NCBI GenBank assembly: GCA_002015125.1
Contig: MUYB01000021.1
Coordinates: 21,048 to 85,047, forward strand
Origin: [Haemophilus] felis
GTDB lineage: Bacteria; Pseudomonadota; Gammaproteobacteria; Enterobacterales; Pasteurellaceae
DNA length: 64,000 nucleotides
Direction of reading: 5' to 3'
Made by a program: the position numbers and the translations under genes. How positions within the stretch are numbered: position 1 is the first letter of the stretch; each line of letters begins with the position of its first letter. Of this stretch, positions 29,690-37,275 are shown in pieces. Below the pieces are notes generated by a model. It did not search any database, was not told the origin of the DNA, and saw only the letters and a program-made list of their open reading frames with translations.

Positions 29690-29817
29690 ATGATGTTAGT
29701 CGATTTAATGCGCCTGTGCGTTGGGATGTTTTAGCACATTTTTGCGTAGAAAAAATAATTAAAAAGCAGTTTGAGCATAACCAAAAACAACAAAAAGGAG
29801 CGTGTGAAAATGCGTAA
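29686..29817 (+). CDS. Small protein of unknown function
   Basis: A 43-aa frame starting at the ATG that overlaps the previous TGA (ATGA): MNDVSRFNAPVRWDVLAHFC, ending in a basic tail. It overlaps the replication gene start by 8 bp. The tight layout suggests translation. Confidence 0.45.
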   Translation: MNDVSRFNAPVRWDVLAHFCVEKIIKKQFEHNQKQQKGACENA

Positions 29818-30709
29818 TTTATTGATTGAGGAAAGACCGCTTGTAGTCTTGCCCTCATTGGCTTGTAAATTTGGTCTGCTTAATGCGGTGATTTTGCAAC
29901 AGATCCATTTTTTGCTGAAAAACTCCACGCATTTTGCAGAAGGTAAAAAGTGGATTTACAACACTTACGATGATTGGGCGAAGATGTTCCCTTTTGCGGG
30001 TGAAAGCACGATCCGTAAAGTGATCAAAGACTTCGAGAAAGTGGGGGTTTTGGTCGCTACGGATAAGTTCAACAAAATGAGAATGGATAAAACCAAGTGG
30101 TATTCCATTGACTATGACAAGCTAGCTGAATTGACGCAAGATGTCGCTGATACTGACTGCTTAAATGTATCAGACGATCTGCTAGATTTTAGCAGAGGAG
30201 TTGCTAAAAATGAGCAACTAACATCTGCTAAAAATGAGCAGACCAATAACCATAGACTTAACATAGACTTAAACATAGATAATACCCCCTTACCCCCTAA
30301 AACCGACAACACCGATTTTGCAGAGCAAAACACTTTGTCAGCTGACGCTGACGGCGAAGGGGGCGAAAAAGAAAATTTACCTGCCAAAAAGAAAAAATCT
30401 CGCGCTGGTGAAAAAATCAATTTCCAAGCCGTGATTGATATTTACAACCAGGTCAACGAAGAAACAGGCTATCGACTTAGCTTTGTGGAGACCCTGAATG
30501 AAAAACGCAAGCGTGGGATTAAAAAACTCTTAGCGGCATTACATGAGCCTACCCTTGAGTGCGTGGAAAGTTATTTCAGGGAGTTATTCAACAAATTACG
30601 TCCGTTCCATTTGGGTGAGGATGAAAAATCAGGGTCGACTTGGCGAGCTAACTTCGATTGGGCAATTCGTGAAGATACATTGATTAAAGTTCGTGAGGAT
30701 AATCTGTGA
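29810..30709 (+). CDS. Phage replication organizer (O-like)
   Basis: I start at the ATG at 29810 (MRNLLIEERPLVVLPSLACK) behind AAAAGGAG; an in-frame ATG at 29771 adds an unusual basic leader. The 299-aa protein has an N-terminal winged helix (LNAVILQQIHFLLK, then ESTIRKVIKDFEKVGVL) and, after a linker rich in acidic residues and Lys (PAKKKKSRAGEKIN), a C-terminal part for helicase loading. Such proteins bind the phage origin and recruit DnaB, which is encoded next. Confidence 0.8.
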   Translation: MRNLLIEERPLVVLPSLACKFGLLNAVILQQIHFLLKNSTHFAEGKKWIYNTYDDWAKMFPFAGESTIRKVIKDFEKVGVLVATDKFNKMRMDKTKWYSIDYDKLAELTQDVADTDCLNVSDDLLDFSRGVAKNEQLTSAKNEQTNNHRLNIDLNIDNTPLPPKTDNTDFAEQNTLSADADGEGGEKENLPAKKKKSRAGEKINFQAVIDIYNQVNEETGYRLSFVETLNEKRKRGIKKLLAALHEPTLECVESYFRELFNKLRPFHLGEDEKSGSTWRANFDWAIREDTLIKVREDNL

Positions 30710-32148
30710 TGAATATTCAAACCATTCCGTACAACCAAGAGGCAGAGCAAGCGGTGTTAGGGGCGTTAATGCTTGAGCAAAACCATAACCGTGCAGCACA
30801 GGTTTTTGCGATTCTAGAACCAACGCATTTTTATTTTGTTGCACACCAAAAAATCTTTGAGGTGATTTTAGATCTTGCGAAAAAAAATAGACCCTTTGAC
30901 TTGATGGCAGTGAACACCACCCTGAAAGCAAGAGGGATGTTAGAGAGTGTTGGTGGCTTTGCTTACCTTGCGGAAATTTCGAGAAATATCATTACATCCA
31001 GTGCGATTACCTACGCCAAATTAGTGAACGATGACGCGGTGAAGCGTTTTTACTTAGCGAAATTGCAAGACTGTCAAGCGGTGATTTTATCCGCTGGCAA
31101 TATGAGCCTTGAAGACAAAAAAGACATCGTGGGGCGTTTAGTTACAGAAATGTCTGATTTTGGCAAAACACGTGCAAGTAAAGGTCTTCGCACTGGGCGT
31201 GAAGTGGGGGGATTGTGGTTGGCGGATTATGAAACTCGCCTATCTTCCCCTGAAAGCACAAGAGGATTAACCACTGGCTTGCAAGGGTTAGATGATTTAC
31301 TGGGGGCGCAAGGCTTAGTGAAACAGGCGCTTGTTGTTGTGGGTGCACGTCCTAAGTGCGGTAAGACGGCGTTTTATACGATGATGGCGGAAAATTGCGT
31401 TGTGCGTGAGAAAAAGCCTGCATTGCTGTTTAGCCTTGAAATGTCAAACAAGATGATTTTTGAACGCCTGATCGCCCAACGAGGAAAAATTAATGCGAAA
31501 GCGTTTTATGAAAGCGATCCTGATGTGATTTATCACAAATTCCATACCACACAAGAGAGCCTATTGCACCGCACGACAAACGCGATCGGTGAATTAATCA
31601 ATGATGATTTGTTGTTTATCGACGATACACCCAATGTATCAATCAATCACATTCGCAATGAATGTCGTCGCATTAAACGTGAACGTGGCGAAATTGGCTT
31701 GATTGGCGTGGATTATTTAACGCTGATGAAAGCAGAGGATGCCGAACGCAACGATTTAGCTTATGGCAAATTAACCAAAGATTTAAAAACCCTTGCTCGT
31801 GAAATGGATTGCGTTGTGCTGTTGTTAACGCAGTTAAACCGCAAACTGGAAGATCGCAAAGATAAGCGCCCTATGCCGTCGGATAGCCGAGATACGGGGC
31901 AAATTGAGCAAGAGTGCGATTATTGGATCGGACTTTATCGTGAAAGCGTGTACGACGACACCGCAGATCCAAGGCTTACGGAAGTGATTTTGCGTTTAAA
32001 TCGCTATGGTGAAACGGGGACGGTTTACGCAGACCAGAGATTCGGTGTGTTTTTCAACTGCGACCAACAAGAAGCACGTGGTCGTGCGGCGGCAGCGAAA
32101 TTTGCAGAACAACAAAAAACTGAAAAACAACTCAAAAGTAAATTCTAA
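30709..32148 (+). CDS. dnaB: Replicative DNA helicase, DnaB family
   Basis: The 479-aa protein has the DnaB N-terminal domain (PYNQEAEQAVLGALMLE) and the RecA-like motor with Walker A GARPKCGKTAF near residue 220, Walker B LIGVDYLTLM and the arginine-containing motif DSRDTGQIEQECDYWIGLYR, begun at PSDSRDTGQIEQECD. It unwinds DNA 5' to 3' at the phage fork. ATG at 30709; a GTG at 30706 is also possible. Overlaps the organizer stop. Confidence 0.93.
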   Translation: MNIQTIPYNQEAEQAVLGALMLEQNHNRAAQVFAILEPTHFYFVAHQKIFEVILDLAKKNRPFDLMAVNTTLKARGMLESVGGFAYLAEISRNIITSSAITYAKLVNDDAVKRFYLAKLQDCQAVILSAGNMSLEDKKDIVGRLVTEMSDFGKTRASKGLRTGREVGGLWLADYETRLSSPESTRGLTTGLQGLDDLLGAQGLVKQALVVVGARPKCGKTAFYTMMAENCVVREKKPALLFSLEMSNKMIFERLIAQRGKINAKAFYESDPDVIYHKFHTTQESLLHRTTNAIGELINDDLLFIDDTPNVSINHIRNECRRIKRERGEIGLIGVDYLTLMKAEDAERNDLAYGKLTKDLKTLAREMDCVVLLLTQLNRKLEDRKDKRPMPSDSRDTGQIEQECDYWIGLYRESVYDDTADPRLTEVILRLNRYGETGTVYADQRFGVFFNCDQQEARGRAAAAKFAEQQKTEKQLKSKF

Positions 32149-32684
32149 TGACTACATTCGACAAAGACAGCTATCGCACGCCTAAGTATATTTTCCGTTG
32201 GTTGGACGGGCGGTTTTATTTTTTGATTGACGGTTGCGCCAGTGAAGAAAACGCTCTTTGCCCGAGTTATATCGGCAAAGGGTGCAAGGCGGTGGCGCCT
32301 GATTTCCTGACCTTCGACCCGTTGGAGCAAGTGATGGAAACCGCCGAACCGATGTTGCGCATTTTCGTTAATCCGCCTTACTCAAATCCGTTGCCCTTTG
32401 TTGAACGTGCGGCAGCGTTGATGAAACAAGGTTATTTAGTGGTGATGTTACTCCCTGCGGATAAGTCCACTAAGTGGTATCAGGTTATTCAGGATAACGC
32501 CACGGAGGTCATCGACATTGTGGGTGGTCGGATTAATTTTATTCACCCTATCACGGGCGAGGAAGTGAAGGGCAATAACAAAGGCTCGATGGTAGCGGTG
32601 TTCGATCCGTCAATGCAAGGGTTTATTACTCGTTCGGTTAGCCTTGAGTTTATTAAGAAGGTGGGGATGTGTGGAGTGGAATGA
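32148..32684 (+). CDS. dam: Phage N6-adenine DNA methyltransferase (Dam type)
   Basis: The 178-aa protein has the short phage-Dam layout: DKDSYRTPKYIFRWLDGRF at the N-terminus, then DGCAS, and the catalytic motif IFVNPPYSNP near residue 75. It transfers a methyl group from SAM to adenine, probably at GATC, to protect phage DNA or time packaging. 1-bp overlap with dnaB. Confidence 0.85.
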   Translation: MTTFDKDSYRTPKYIFRWLDGRFYFLIDGCASEENALCPSYIGKGCKAVAPDFLTFDPLEQVMETAEPMLRIFVNPPYSNPLPFVERAAALMKQGYLVVMLLPADKSTKWYQVIQDNATEVIDIVGGRINFIHPITGEEVKGNNKGSMVAVFDPSMQGFITRSVSLEFIKKVGMCGVE

Positions 32685-33097
32685 AACAGTTTTTCCTCCG
32701 AGATGAACAAATCAAACGCAATTGCTTGAGAGTGATTGAGGCGTTGCCAACAGATAGCGAAAAACCGCTTGTGGTTCGCATACAGCCACTTACTCGTTCA
32801 CTCGAACAAAATGCCAAGTTGCACGCAATGCTCACGGATATTGCGAATCAGTGCGAATTTCAGGGGGAAAAGCGAGATGTGGATACGTGGAAAACGATTT
32901 TTGTATCGGCGCATAAAATTGCTACAGGCGGTAAAGCGGAAATGGCAATTGGTTTAGAGGGTGAGGTGATTAATTTGCGTGAAAGCACAGCTCAAATGGG
33001 CGTGAAAAGAATGACGAGTTTAATCGAATATGTTACCGCTTGGGGCGTTGAAAATGGTGTGTGGTTTAATGATCGGTATGGATTTTGGGGCAGATGA
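32681..33097 (+). CDS. ninB: NinB-like recombination protein
   Basis: From the ATG at 32681 (MKQFFLRDEQIKRNCLRVIE) this is 138 aa and matches NinB/Orf of lambda in layout, including the RSLEQNAKLHAMLTDIA motif and the C-terminal LIEYVTAWGVENGVWF. NinB binds single-stranded DNA and aids recombination mediator steps. It overlaps dam by 4 bp. Confidence 0.82.
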   Translation: MKQFFLRDEQIKRNCLRVIEALPTDSEKPLVVRIQPLTRSLEQNAKLHAMLTDIANQCEFQGEKRDVDTWKTIFVSAHKIATGGKAEMAIGLEGEVINLRESTAQMGVKRMTSLIEYVTAWGVENGVWFNDRYGFWGR

Positions 33098-33100
33098 AAG

Positions 33101-33295
33101 ATGAGAATATTTAGATATTTAATGGCTTTGCCATTTATGGTTTTAGGTGCTTTTTTTGTTCTTTTATGGTTATTAGCGATGCTCTTAGCAGACCTGCTGA
33201 ACTATGCGATTAGCTTCTTCCTAACGCTGAAAGTTTTTATTCTTTTTGGTGAGTGGAAATGGATTGAGGTGAAGAGGGAAGTTTTTCCAAAATAA
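33101..33295 (+). CDS. Small membrane protein of unknown function
   Basis: The 64-aa protein has two closely spaced transmembrane segments (ALPFMVLGAFFVLLWLLAML and NYAISFFLTLKVFILFG) and a basic end (VKREVFPK). It follows ninB by 3 bp. No family recognised. Confidence 0.55.
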   Translation: MRIFRYLMALPFMVLGAFFVLLWLLAMLLADLLNYAISFFLTLKVFILFGEWKWIEVKREVFPK

Positions 33296-33320
33296 CCAAG
33301 TTGAGCCAAAAGAGGTTTAA

Positions 33321-33488
33321 ATGAGCAAAAAGCCAAAGGAAAGTAAATGTAAGTGTTGTGGTGCTTATTATAGGAGTTCCTTGATGAAAAAATGGCTAAA
33401 ACGATTAAAAGCCTTTTATTTAAGTGATGATTTTGTCGTTGTTCACATTGTTATTGTGATGTTATTAGCAAGTTGGTTATTTGGGTGA
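33321..33488 (+). CDS. NinG-like N-terminal remnant joined to a membrane helix
   Basis: The 55-aa frame begins MSKKPKESKCKCCGAYYRSS, which resembles the zinc-finger start of NinG, but the rest of NinG is absent. It continues LMKKWLKRLKAFYLSDDFVV and ends in a transmembrane helix (VHIVIVMLLASWLFG). A second start at 33384 (MKKWLKRL) has its own SD (TAGGAG). I read it as a ninG relic whose end was replaced, or two overlapping starts. Confidence 0.45.
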   Translation: MSKKPKESKCKCCGAYYRSSLMKKWLKRLKAFYLSDDFVVVHIVIVMLLASWLFG

Positions 33489-33533
33489 ACCTACGCTCAA
33501 TCAGGGGAGCTGTCAAGCGTAGGGGGGATTTCA

Positions 33534-33947
33534 TTAAGCCGCTAAGATTTTATCGGCGGCGATTTTCGATAAAAACTGACTGCGGTTTTTGTACTCTTTA
33601 TGCGTGGCGACAAAGTCGTCAATGCGTTTGAGTAAGTAAGCAGGCACGGTGATGTTGATTTTTTCCGCTTTGCCGAGCAGGTGCGTAATATCCACATCGA
33701 CTACACCGAAAAACATTCCGTAGTCGGTAAAGTCAGGGTTGTGGCGATGGTTTTCGATTGATGTTGGGAGTGGCACTTCGCCCCCAAGTTCAACCAATAA
33801 TTCAAGGTGTCCGATGATGGCTTCTTTCGCATTGGCGTAGGCTTCTTCAAGGGTATCGCCTGCGGAATGACAGCCTGGAATATCAGGCACAATCACGCCG
33901 TATGCGTGTTGTTCATCGCCTGGTTCGATTGCGATTGGATATAACAT
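33534..33947 (-). CDS. hicB: HicB family antitoxin
   Basis: The 137-aa protein has the HicB N-terminal RNase-H-like fold (YPIAIEPGDEQHAYGVIVPD, then PGCHSAGDTLEEAYANAKEA) and a C-terminal RHH-type DNA-binding tail (INITVPAYLLKRIDDFVATH). It binds HicA and represses the operon. Inserted leftward within a rightward early operon. Confidence 0.9.
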   Translation of the reverse strand: MLYPIAIEPGDEQHAYGVIVPDIPGCHSAGDTLEEAYANAKEAIIGHLELLVELGGEVPLPTSIENHRHNPDFTDYGMFFGVVDVDITHLLGKAEKINITVPAYLLKRIDDFVATHKEYKNRSQFLSKIAADKILAA

Positions 33948-33974
33948 AGTTTGTCCTTGTGGTTTATAGCAGGG

Positions 33975-34157
33975 CTATTTTAGCCCCGCTTGTTTAAGTA
34001 TTGAATGCTCCGTCCCTTTTTTAACATCTTTGACTGGATGTGGCACGGTAACAATGCCTGGTTTCGTTGGATGAGTGAAGTGGTGGTGACTTCCTGTTGC
34101 GTGGTGGAAAACCCAACCGTCCGCTTCAATCATCTTGATTAGTTTTCGACTTTCCAC
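33975..34157 (-). CDS. hicA: HicA family toxin (GTG start)
   Basis: The 60-aa product starts at a GTG at 34157 (ESRKLIKMIEADGWVFHHAT) behind GGGGAG; the longer frame upstream reads through the divergent gene's leader. It has the HicA double-stranded-RNA-binding-like core with the active-site GSHHHFTHPTKPGIVTVPHP. HicA cleaves mRNA. Upstream of hicB in the same operon. Confidence 0.9.
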   Translation of the reverse strand: MESRKLIKMIEADGWVFHHATGSHHHFTHPTKPGIVTVPHPVKDVKKGTEHSILKQAGLK

Positions 34158-34268
34158 ATTGATTTGCTCCCCTGTGTTGTTAATCAATGTGGGTATTATA
34201 CCTATATTTTGGACAAATGCAAGAAAAAAGTAAGTGATATACCTACTTTCTGTTTGATTGGAGAAAAA

Positions 34269-34559
34269 ATGCACAAAACAAATTTACGCAAAGAAGCCAA
34301 AGGCAGAGATTGCCAAGTGCGGTTAAATGGGGTGTGTAACTTTAACCCTGAAACGGTGGTGTTGGCTCATTTTCGTATGGCTGGGCTGAATGGCATTGGG
34401 CAAAAGCCGAATGATGTGTTTGGGGCGTGGGCGTGTTCGTCTTGCCACGATGAAATCGATCGCCGTACTCGTCTGTTTGATATGGATTTTGTGCGGTTGG
34501 CTCACGCTGAAGGGGTGTTGAGGACGCAGGCGATTTTGATGAATGAAGGGAAATTATGA
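34269..34559 (+). CDS. DUF1364 family phage protein (nuclease-like)
   Basis: From the ATG at 34269 (MHKTNLRKEAKGRDCQVRLN) behind TTGGAG this is 96 aa. It carries DCQVRLNGVCNFNPETVVLAH and GAWACSSCHDEIDRR, the Cys/His set of DUF1364, which is related to HNH-type zinc proteins. Such genes occupy the ninX/ninG zone of lambdoid phages. It overlaps rusA by 4 bp. Confidence 0.8.
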   Translation: MHKTNLRKEAKGRDCQVRLNGVCNFNPETVVLAHFRMAGLNGIGQKPNDVFGAWACSSCHDEIDRRTRLFDMDFVRLAHAEGVLRTQAILMNEGKL

Positions 34560-34918
34560 TTGCAGAAGAAATCACGTTAGAACTGCCTTATCCGCCCACC
34601 ATTAACCATTATTGGAAGCATACGAAACAGGGGCGGCATTACATCACAGACAAGGGCAGGGCGTATCAGAGCAAGGTGAAAGAGGTGTGTTCGGGCTCTG
34701 TGCCGTTTACTAAGCCTGTATCGGTGAAAGTGCAGGTGTGGTTGCCTGATAAACGGCGGCGTGATTTGGATAATCTGTGGAAGGTGCTGTTGGATAGCCT
34801 TGTGAACGCTAAGATTGTGGCTGATGATTGCTGGCAGGCGATGCCGAAACAGTCGATTGAAGCAATGGGCGTGATGAAAGGGGGGAAGTTGGTGGTTAGG
34901 TTAAGGGAGATTGCATAA
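34556..34918 (+). CDS. rusA: RusA-like Holliday junction resolvase
   Basis: The 120-aa protein carries the three catalytic acidic residues at Asp70, Asp72 (RRRDLDNLWK) and Asp91 (VADDCW), the same positions as E. coli RusA. It cuts four-way junctions during phage recombination and before packaging. Overlaps both neighbours by 1-4 bp in the nin-type operon. Confidence 0.92.
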   Translation: MIAEEITLELPYPPTINHYWKHTKQGRHYITDKGRAYQSKVKEVCSGSVPFTKPVSVKVQVWLPDKRRRDLDNLWKVLLDSLVNAKIVADDCWQAMPKQSIEAMGVMKGGKLVVRLREIA

Positions 34919-35427
34919 TGAGAAAGGATTTTGGCGGATTAAAACTCACTGAAGAGCAAGAATTATGGGTAAAAGAATGGCTCTATAAATGGGGAGCGTG
35001 GATTAGGTCGGGGCGATTGGATAAGCGACAAGTGAATATTATCGGTCGGTTAATGCAGAGCGTTCAGCCAGCTAATCCGCAAGATCCAATCTGTACCGAT
35101 GAGGAGGGGTTGGCGATAAGTATTGTTATCGATCAGTTTTTTGCCTCAATGGATAAAGAGTTGCATTTTATTGTTTATGGCTACTATGTGAATAAGATGA
35201 CAACCCATAGGATTACAACTTTGCTATATGATGAAATTCAGCCCCGTTTAATGCGAGGAGTAGCAGGCAAAATGGCTCATCGTAAACCCAGTCATCGTAC
35301 TGTTAATCGTTATGTCAATGAACGACTTGATTTGGCAAATGCCATAATTCACGAATTGTTGGTAAAAGCATTTATCGTGCTGCGAAATGGTTGCCAAAAT
35401 GCAGGAAATATCAAAATTTCCTATTGA
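34918..35427 (+). CDS. Antiterminator Q-family protein
   Basis: The 169-aa protein starts MRKDFGGLKLTEEQELWVKE and has the C-terminal HTH-like region PSHRTVNRYVNERLDLANAI typical of Q-type late antiterminators. Q binds at the late promoter and lets RNA polymerase ignore terminators. The late promoter, an immediate terminator and the lysis genes follow, exactly the context expected. Confidence 0.82.
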   Translation: MRKDFGGLKLTEEQELWVKEWLYKWGAWIRSGRLDKRQVNIIGRLMQSVQPANPQDPICTDEEGLAISIVIDQFFASMDKELHFIVYGYYVNKMTTHRITTLLYDEIQPRLMRGVAGKMAHRKPSHRTVNRYVNERLDLANAIIHELLVKAFIVLRNGCQNAGNIKISY

Positions 35428-35451
35428 CTTAGTTTGTCGAGTATCATATCA
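35423..35451 (+). promoter_or_regulatory. Late promoter PR'-like
   Basis: TTGACT-17 bp-TATCAT starting within the Q stop region. A terminator lies about 60 bp after the likely start, as in lambda PR'-tR'. Confidence 0.7.
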
Positions 35452-35508
35452 TTCTATGTAACGGTGGTCGTCGTGTAAGTGATGTTCACCACATTTAGAA
35501 TTTCACAA

Positions 35509-35536
35509 CCCTGATCGGCAACGGTCGGGGTTTTTT
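35509..35536 (+). terminator. Terminator tR'-like after the late promoter
   Basis: CCCTGATC-GGCAAC-GGTCGGGG (8 bp with G-U pairs) followed by T6. Q would be needed to pass it. Confidence 0.75.
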
Positions 35537-35549
35537 ATTGGAAAAATTT

Positions 35550-35624
35550 AAGGGCGTAGTTCAATGGGAGAACAGCGGTCTCCAAAGCCGTATGTTGTAG
35601 GTTCAACTCCTACCGCCTTTGCCA
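35550..35624 (+). tRNA. Phage tRNA-Trp (CCA)
   Basis: 75 nt: acceptor AAGGGCG/CGCCTTT, discriminator G, encoded CCA; D-stem GTTC/GAAC; anticodon stem GCGGT/GCCGT with two wobble pairs around CTCCAAA (anticodon CCA); T-arm GTAGG-TTCAACT-CCTAC. It lies in the Q-dependent late transcript, where Shiga-type lambdoid phages also carry tRNAs. Confidence 0.88.
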
Positions 35625-35632
35625 CATTGACA

Positions 35633-35659
35633 AGCTCAGTCTTTTGACTGGGCTTTTTT
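35633..35659 (+). terminator. Terminator after tRNA-Trp
   Basis: AGCTCAGTC-TTTT-GACTGGGCT followed by T5. It separates the tRNA from the holin gene, so lysis genes also need antitermination. Confidence 0.75.
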
Positions 35660-35687
35660 ATTGCCTGAAATCAGGCTAAGGAAGATT

Positions 35688-36035
35688 ATGCCTGACAAAA
35701 CCCCTGATGTATGGACGCAGATTTGGGCGTGGTTGACGTTGCATTTTGCTCATCATAATCAAACCATTTGTGGGGTGGTGATTGCCTTTTTGGTGTCGAT
35801 CACGAAATCGTTTCTGTACGGTAAAACCGATGCGGTTCGGCGTGTGATTGCAGAGGCAACGTTGTGTAGCTTAATTGCAGGCGCCTCGCAGCCTGTGTGG
35901 ATTTGGCTTAACCTGCCCGCCAATTTAATTACGCCCTTTGGGGCAGGGCTTGGACTTTTGGGAACCAGTGCGGTGCGTCAATTTATTTTGAAATTTATCA
36001 ACCGTAAAGCAGGAATGAATAATGAACAACTTTAA
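35688..36035 (+). CDS. Phage holin (lysis protein S family)
   Basis: From the ATG at 35688 (MPDKTPDVWTQIWAWLTLHF) behind AAGGAAG this is 115 aa with three hydrophobic segments (TICGVVIAFLVSITKSFLYG, ATLCSLIAGASQPVWIWLNL, LGLLGTSAVRQFIL). It is the P2/PF05106-like holin type that opens the inner membrane for endolysin. Overlaps the endolysin start by 14 bp. Confidence 0.85.
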   Translation: MPDKTPDVWTQIWAWLTLHFAHHNQTICGVVIAFLVSITKSFLYGKTDAVRRVIAEATLCSLIAGASQPVWIWLNLPANLITPFGAGLGLLGTSAVRQFILKFINRKAGMNNEQL

Positions 36036-36435
36036 ATTCGGCAAACGTTCGGAGCAGTGTTTAATTGGCGTAAAACCTGAGTTAGTGAAGGTGGTCCGTC
36101 TTGCGTTAACTAAAAGCACGGTGGATTTTGCGGTGATTGAGGGCGTTAGAACACCTCAACGGCAAAAAGAGCTGTTTAACAAAGGGGCAACGAAGACGAT
36201 GAATAGCCGTCATTTAACAGGGCACGCTGTGGATTTAGCGCCGTTAGTGGACGGGCAAATTCCGTGGCACGATAAGGACAAATTCAAAGCGATTGCGAAA
36301 GCGATGTTTCAGGCTGCGAAAGAATTGGGCGTCACTATCCGTTGGGGTGGTGATTGGAATGAGAATGGTAAATCAGAGGATGAGAAATTTTATGATGGCC
36401 CCCATTTTGAACTTCATCGCAGCGTTTATCCGTAA
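36022..36435 (+). CDS. M15-family endolysin (L-Ala-D-Glu type peptidase)
   Basis: The 137-aa protein has the zinc motif of peptidase family M15: SRHLTGHAVDLAP (His and Asp ligands) and GPHFEL (third His). It cuts the peptide stem of murein. It has no signal peptide, so release depends on the holin. Its last 50 bases overlap the Rz-like gene. Confidence 0.88.
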   Translation: MNNFKFGKRSEQCLIGVKPELVKVVRLALTKSTVDFAVIEGVRTPQRQKELFNKGATKTMNSRHLTGHAVDLAPLVDGQIPWHDKDKFKAIAKAMFQAAKELGVTIRWGGDWNENGKSEDEKFYDGPHFELHRSVYP

Positions 36436-36766
36436 GCCCCAAAGTGCGGTGAAATTGACCGCCGTTTTGTTGATTTTGGGTTTGTGCTTTGGGTTATGGG
36501 TTCAGACACAGCGGATAGGTAGCCTTAACGCCGAGAACCAAGCACAAGCTCAATCTATTGAACAATTGAACGAGTTCAATGCACAAATAAACCATCAACT
36601 GCAAGCGGAAAGGCAAGCGGTGATTGAGCAACAGAAGCTGACCTTTGAATTAAAAGCCAAAGCGGAGCAAGCCTATGAGCAAGTTAAAACAGATTTACAA
36701 CAAGAGCCTTGTGCGAATACTGCTTTGCCTCGTGCTGTTGTCGATAGCCTTAAGCGGTTGCAGTAG
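36380..36766 (+). CDS. Rz-like spanin (inner-membrane subunit)
   Basis: The frame overlaps the endolysin end; likely starts are ATGs at 36380, 36392 or 36395 (MMAPILNFIAAFIRKP). It has one N-terminal transmembrane helix (VKLTAVLLILGLCFGLWVQT) and a long periplasmic coiled coil (NAENQAQAQSIEQLNEFNAQ), the architecture of i-spanins. The Rz1-like gene begins inside it in another frame. Confidence 0.75.
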   Translation: MRNFMMAPILNFIAAFIRKPQSAVKLTAVLLILGLCFGLWVQTQRIGSLNAENQAQAQSIEQLNEFNAQINHQLQAERQAVIEQQKLTFELKAKAEQAYEQVKTDLQQEPCANTALPRAVVDSLKRLQ

Positions 36767-36953
36767 TAAGGTTGAGGTGCAATATTTAACGCCTCCGCTT
36801 GCCTACACAACCACTTGCGAACGTACGCCCTTTAACGGCAAAACCTACGGTGATGCGGTGCAACATTTGCTGAAGGTGATGGCAGAACGGGATTTGTGCG
36901 CGTCTCAGGTGGATAAAATCAGAGAGTGGCAGAGGGAGATGGTGCAGAATTAA
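36675..36953 (+). CDS. Rz1-like spanin lipoprotein
   Basis: The 92-aa protein has a lipoprotein signal ending LSIALSGC and a short mature part with YLTPPLAYTTTCE. It overlaps Rz by 92 bp in another reading frame, the classic Rz/Rz1 nesting. The pair joins inner and outer membranes for the last step of lysis. Confidence 0.8.
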   Translation: MSKLKQIYNKSLVRILLCLVLLSIALSGCSSKVEVQYLTPPLAYTTTCERTPFNGKTYGDAVQHLLKVMAERDLCASQVDKIREWQREMVQN

Positions 36954-36981
36954 AAATGATTAAACAAATTTATTAAAAGTG

Positions 36982-37009
36982 TTGAATTTTAAATTTATTT
37001 GTTTATAAT
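36982..37009 (+). promoter_or_regulatory. Promoter of the second hicAB operon
   Basis: TTGAAT-16 bp-TATAAT, about 30 bp before the hicA GTG. Repeated TTAAACAAA motifs (36960 and 37019) flank it and may be HicB operators. Confidence 0.65.
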
Positions 37010-37040
37010 TATCTCATCTTAAACAAACAGAGGAGATTCA

Positions 37041-37217
37041 GTGAAACGAAAACAATTTATCAAGTGGCTTGAAGCGAATGGCGTAAACGTAGGAAATGGC
37101 ACAAAACACTATGAGCTACGTTATCAAGGTAAAGTTTCAAGGTTATCAAGAAGTTCTGATGACATTTCGCCACAACGTATGAAGTTAGTGAAAAAACAAC
37201 TTGGTATGACAGAATAA
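37041..37217 (+). CDS. hicA: HicA family toxin (GTG start)
   Basis: The 58-aa product begins MKRKQFIKWLEANGVNVGNG (GTG start behind AGAGGAG) and continues TKHYELRYQGKVSRLSRSSD, the short HicA fold with the His active site in GTKHYEL. It is a second HicA type, closer to E. coli HicA than the copy at 33975. hicB follows 58 bp later. Confidence 0.85.
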   Translation: MKRKQFIKWLEANGVNVGNGTKHYELRYQGKVSRLSRSSDDISPQRMKLVKKQLGMTE

Positions 37218-37223
37218 ATTAAA

Positions 37224-37243
37224 GCCCTCGCAAGGGGGCTTTC
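37224..37243 (+). terminator. Hairpin between hicA and hicB
   Basis: AAAGCCC-TCGCAA-GGGGGCTTT, followed by only a short T-run (TTTC). It may act as a partial terminator that sets the ratio of toxin to antitoxin mRNA. Confidence 0.5.
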
Positions 37244-37275
37244 ACTGAACTCATAAATCAATAGATGAGGTAAAA

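Noticed and set aside
34164..34268. Extended N-terminus of the DUF1364 gene
   Set aside because: The upstream 35 codons lie in the hicA leader. The ATG at 34269 has a ribosome-binding site and matches the family start.
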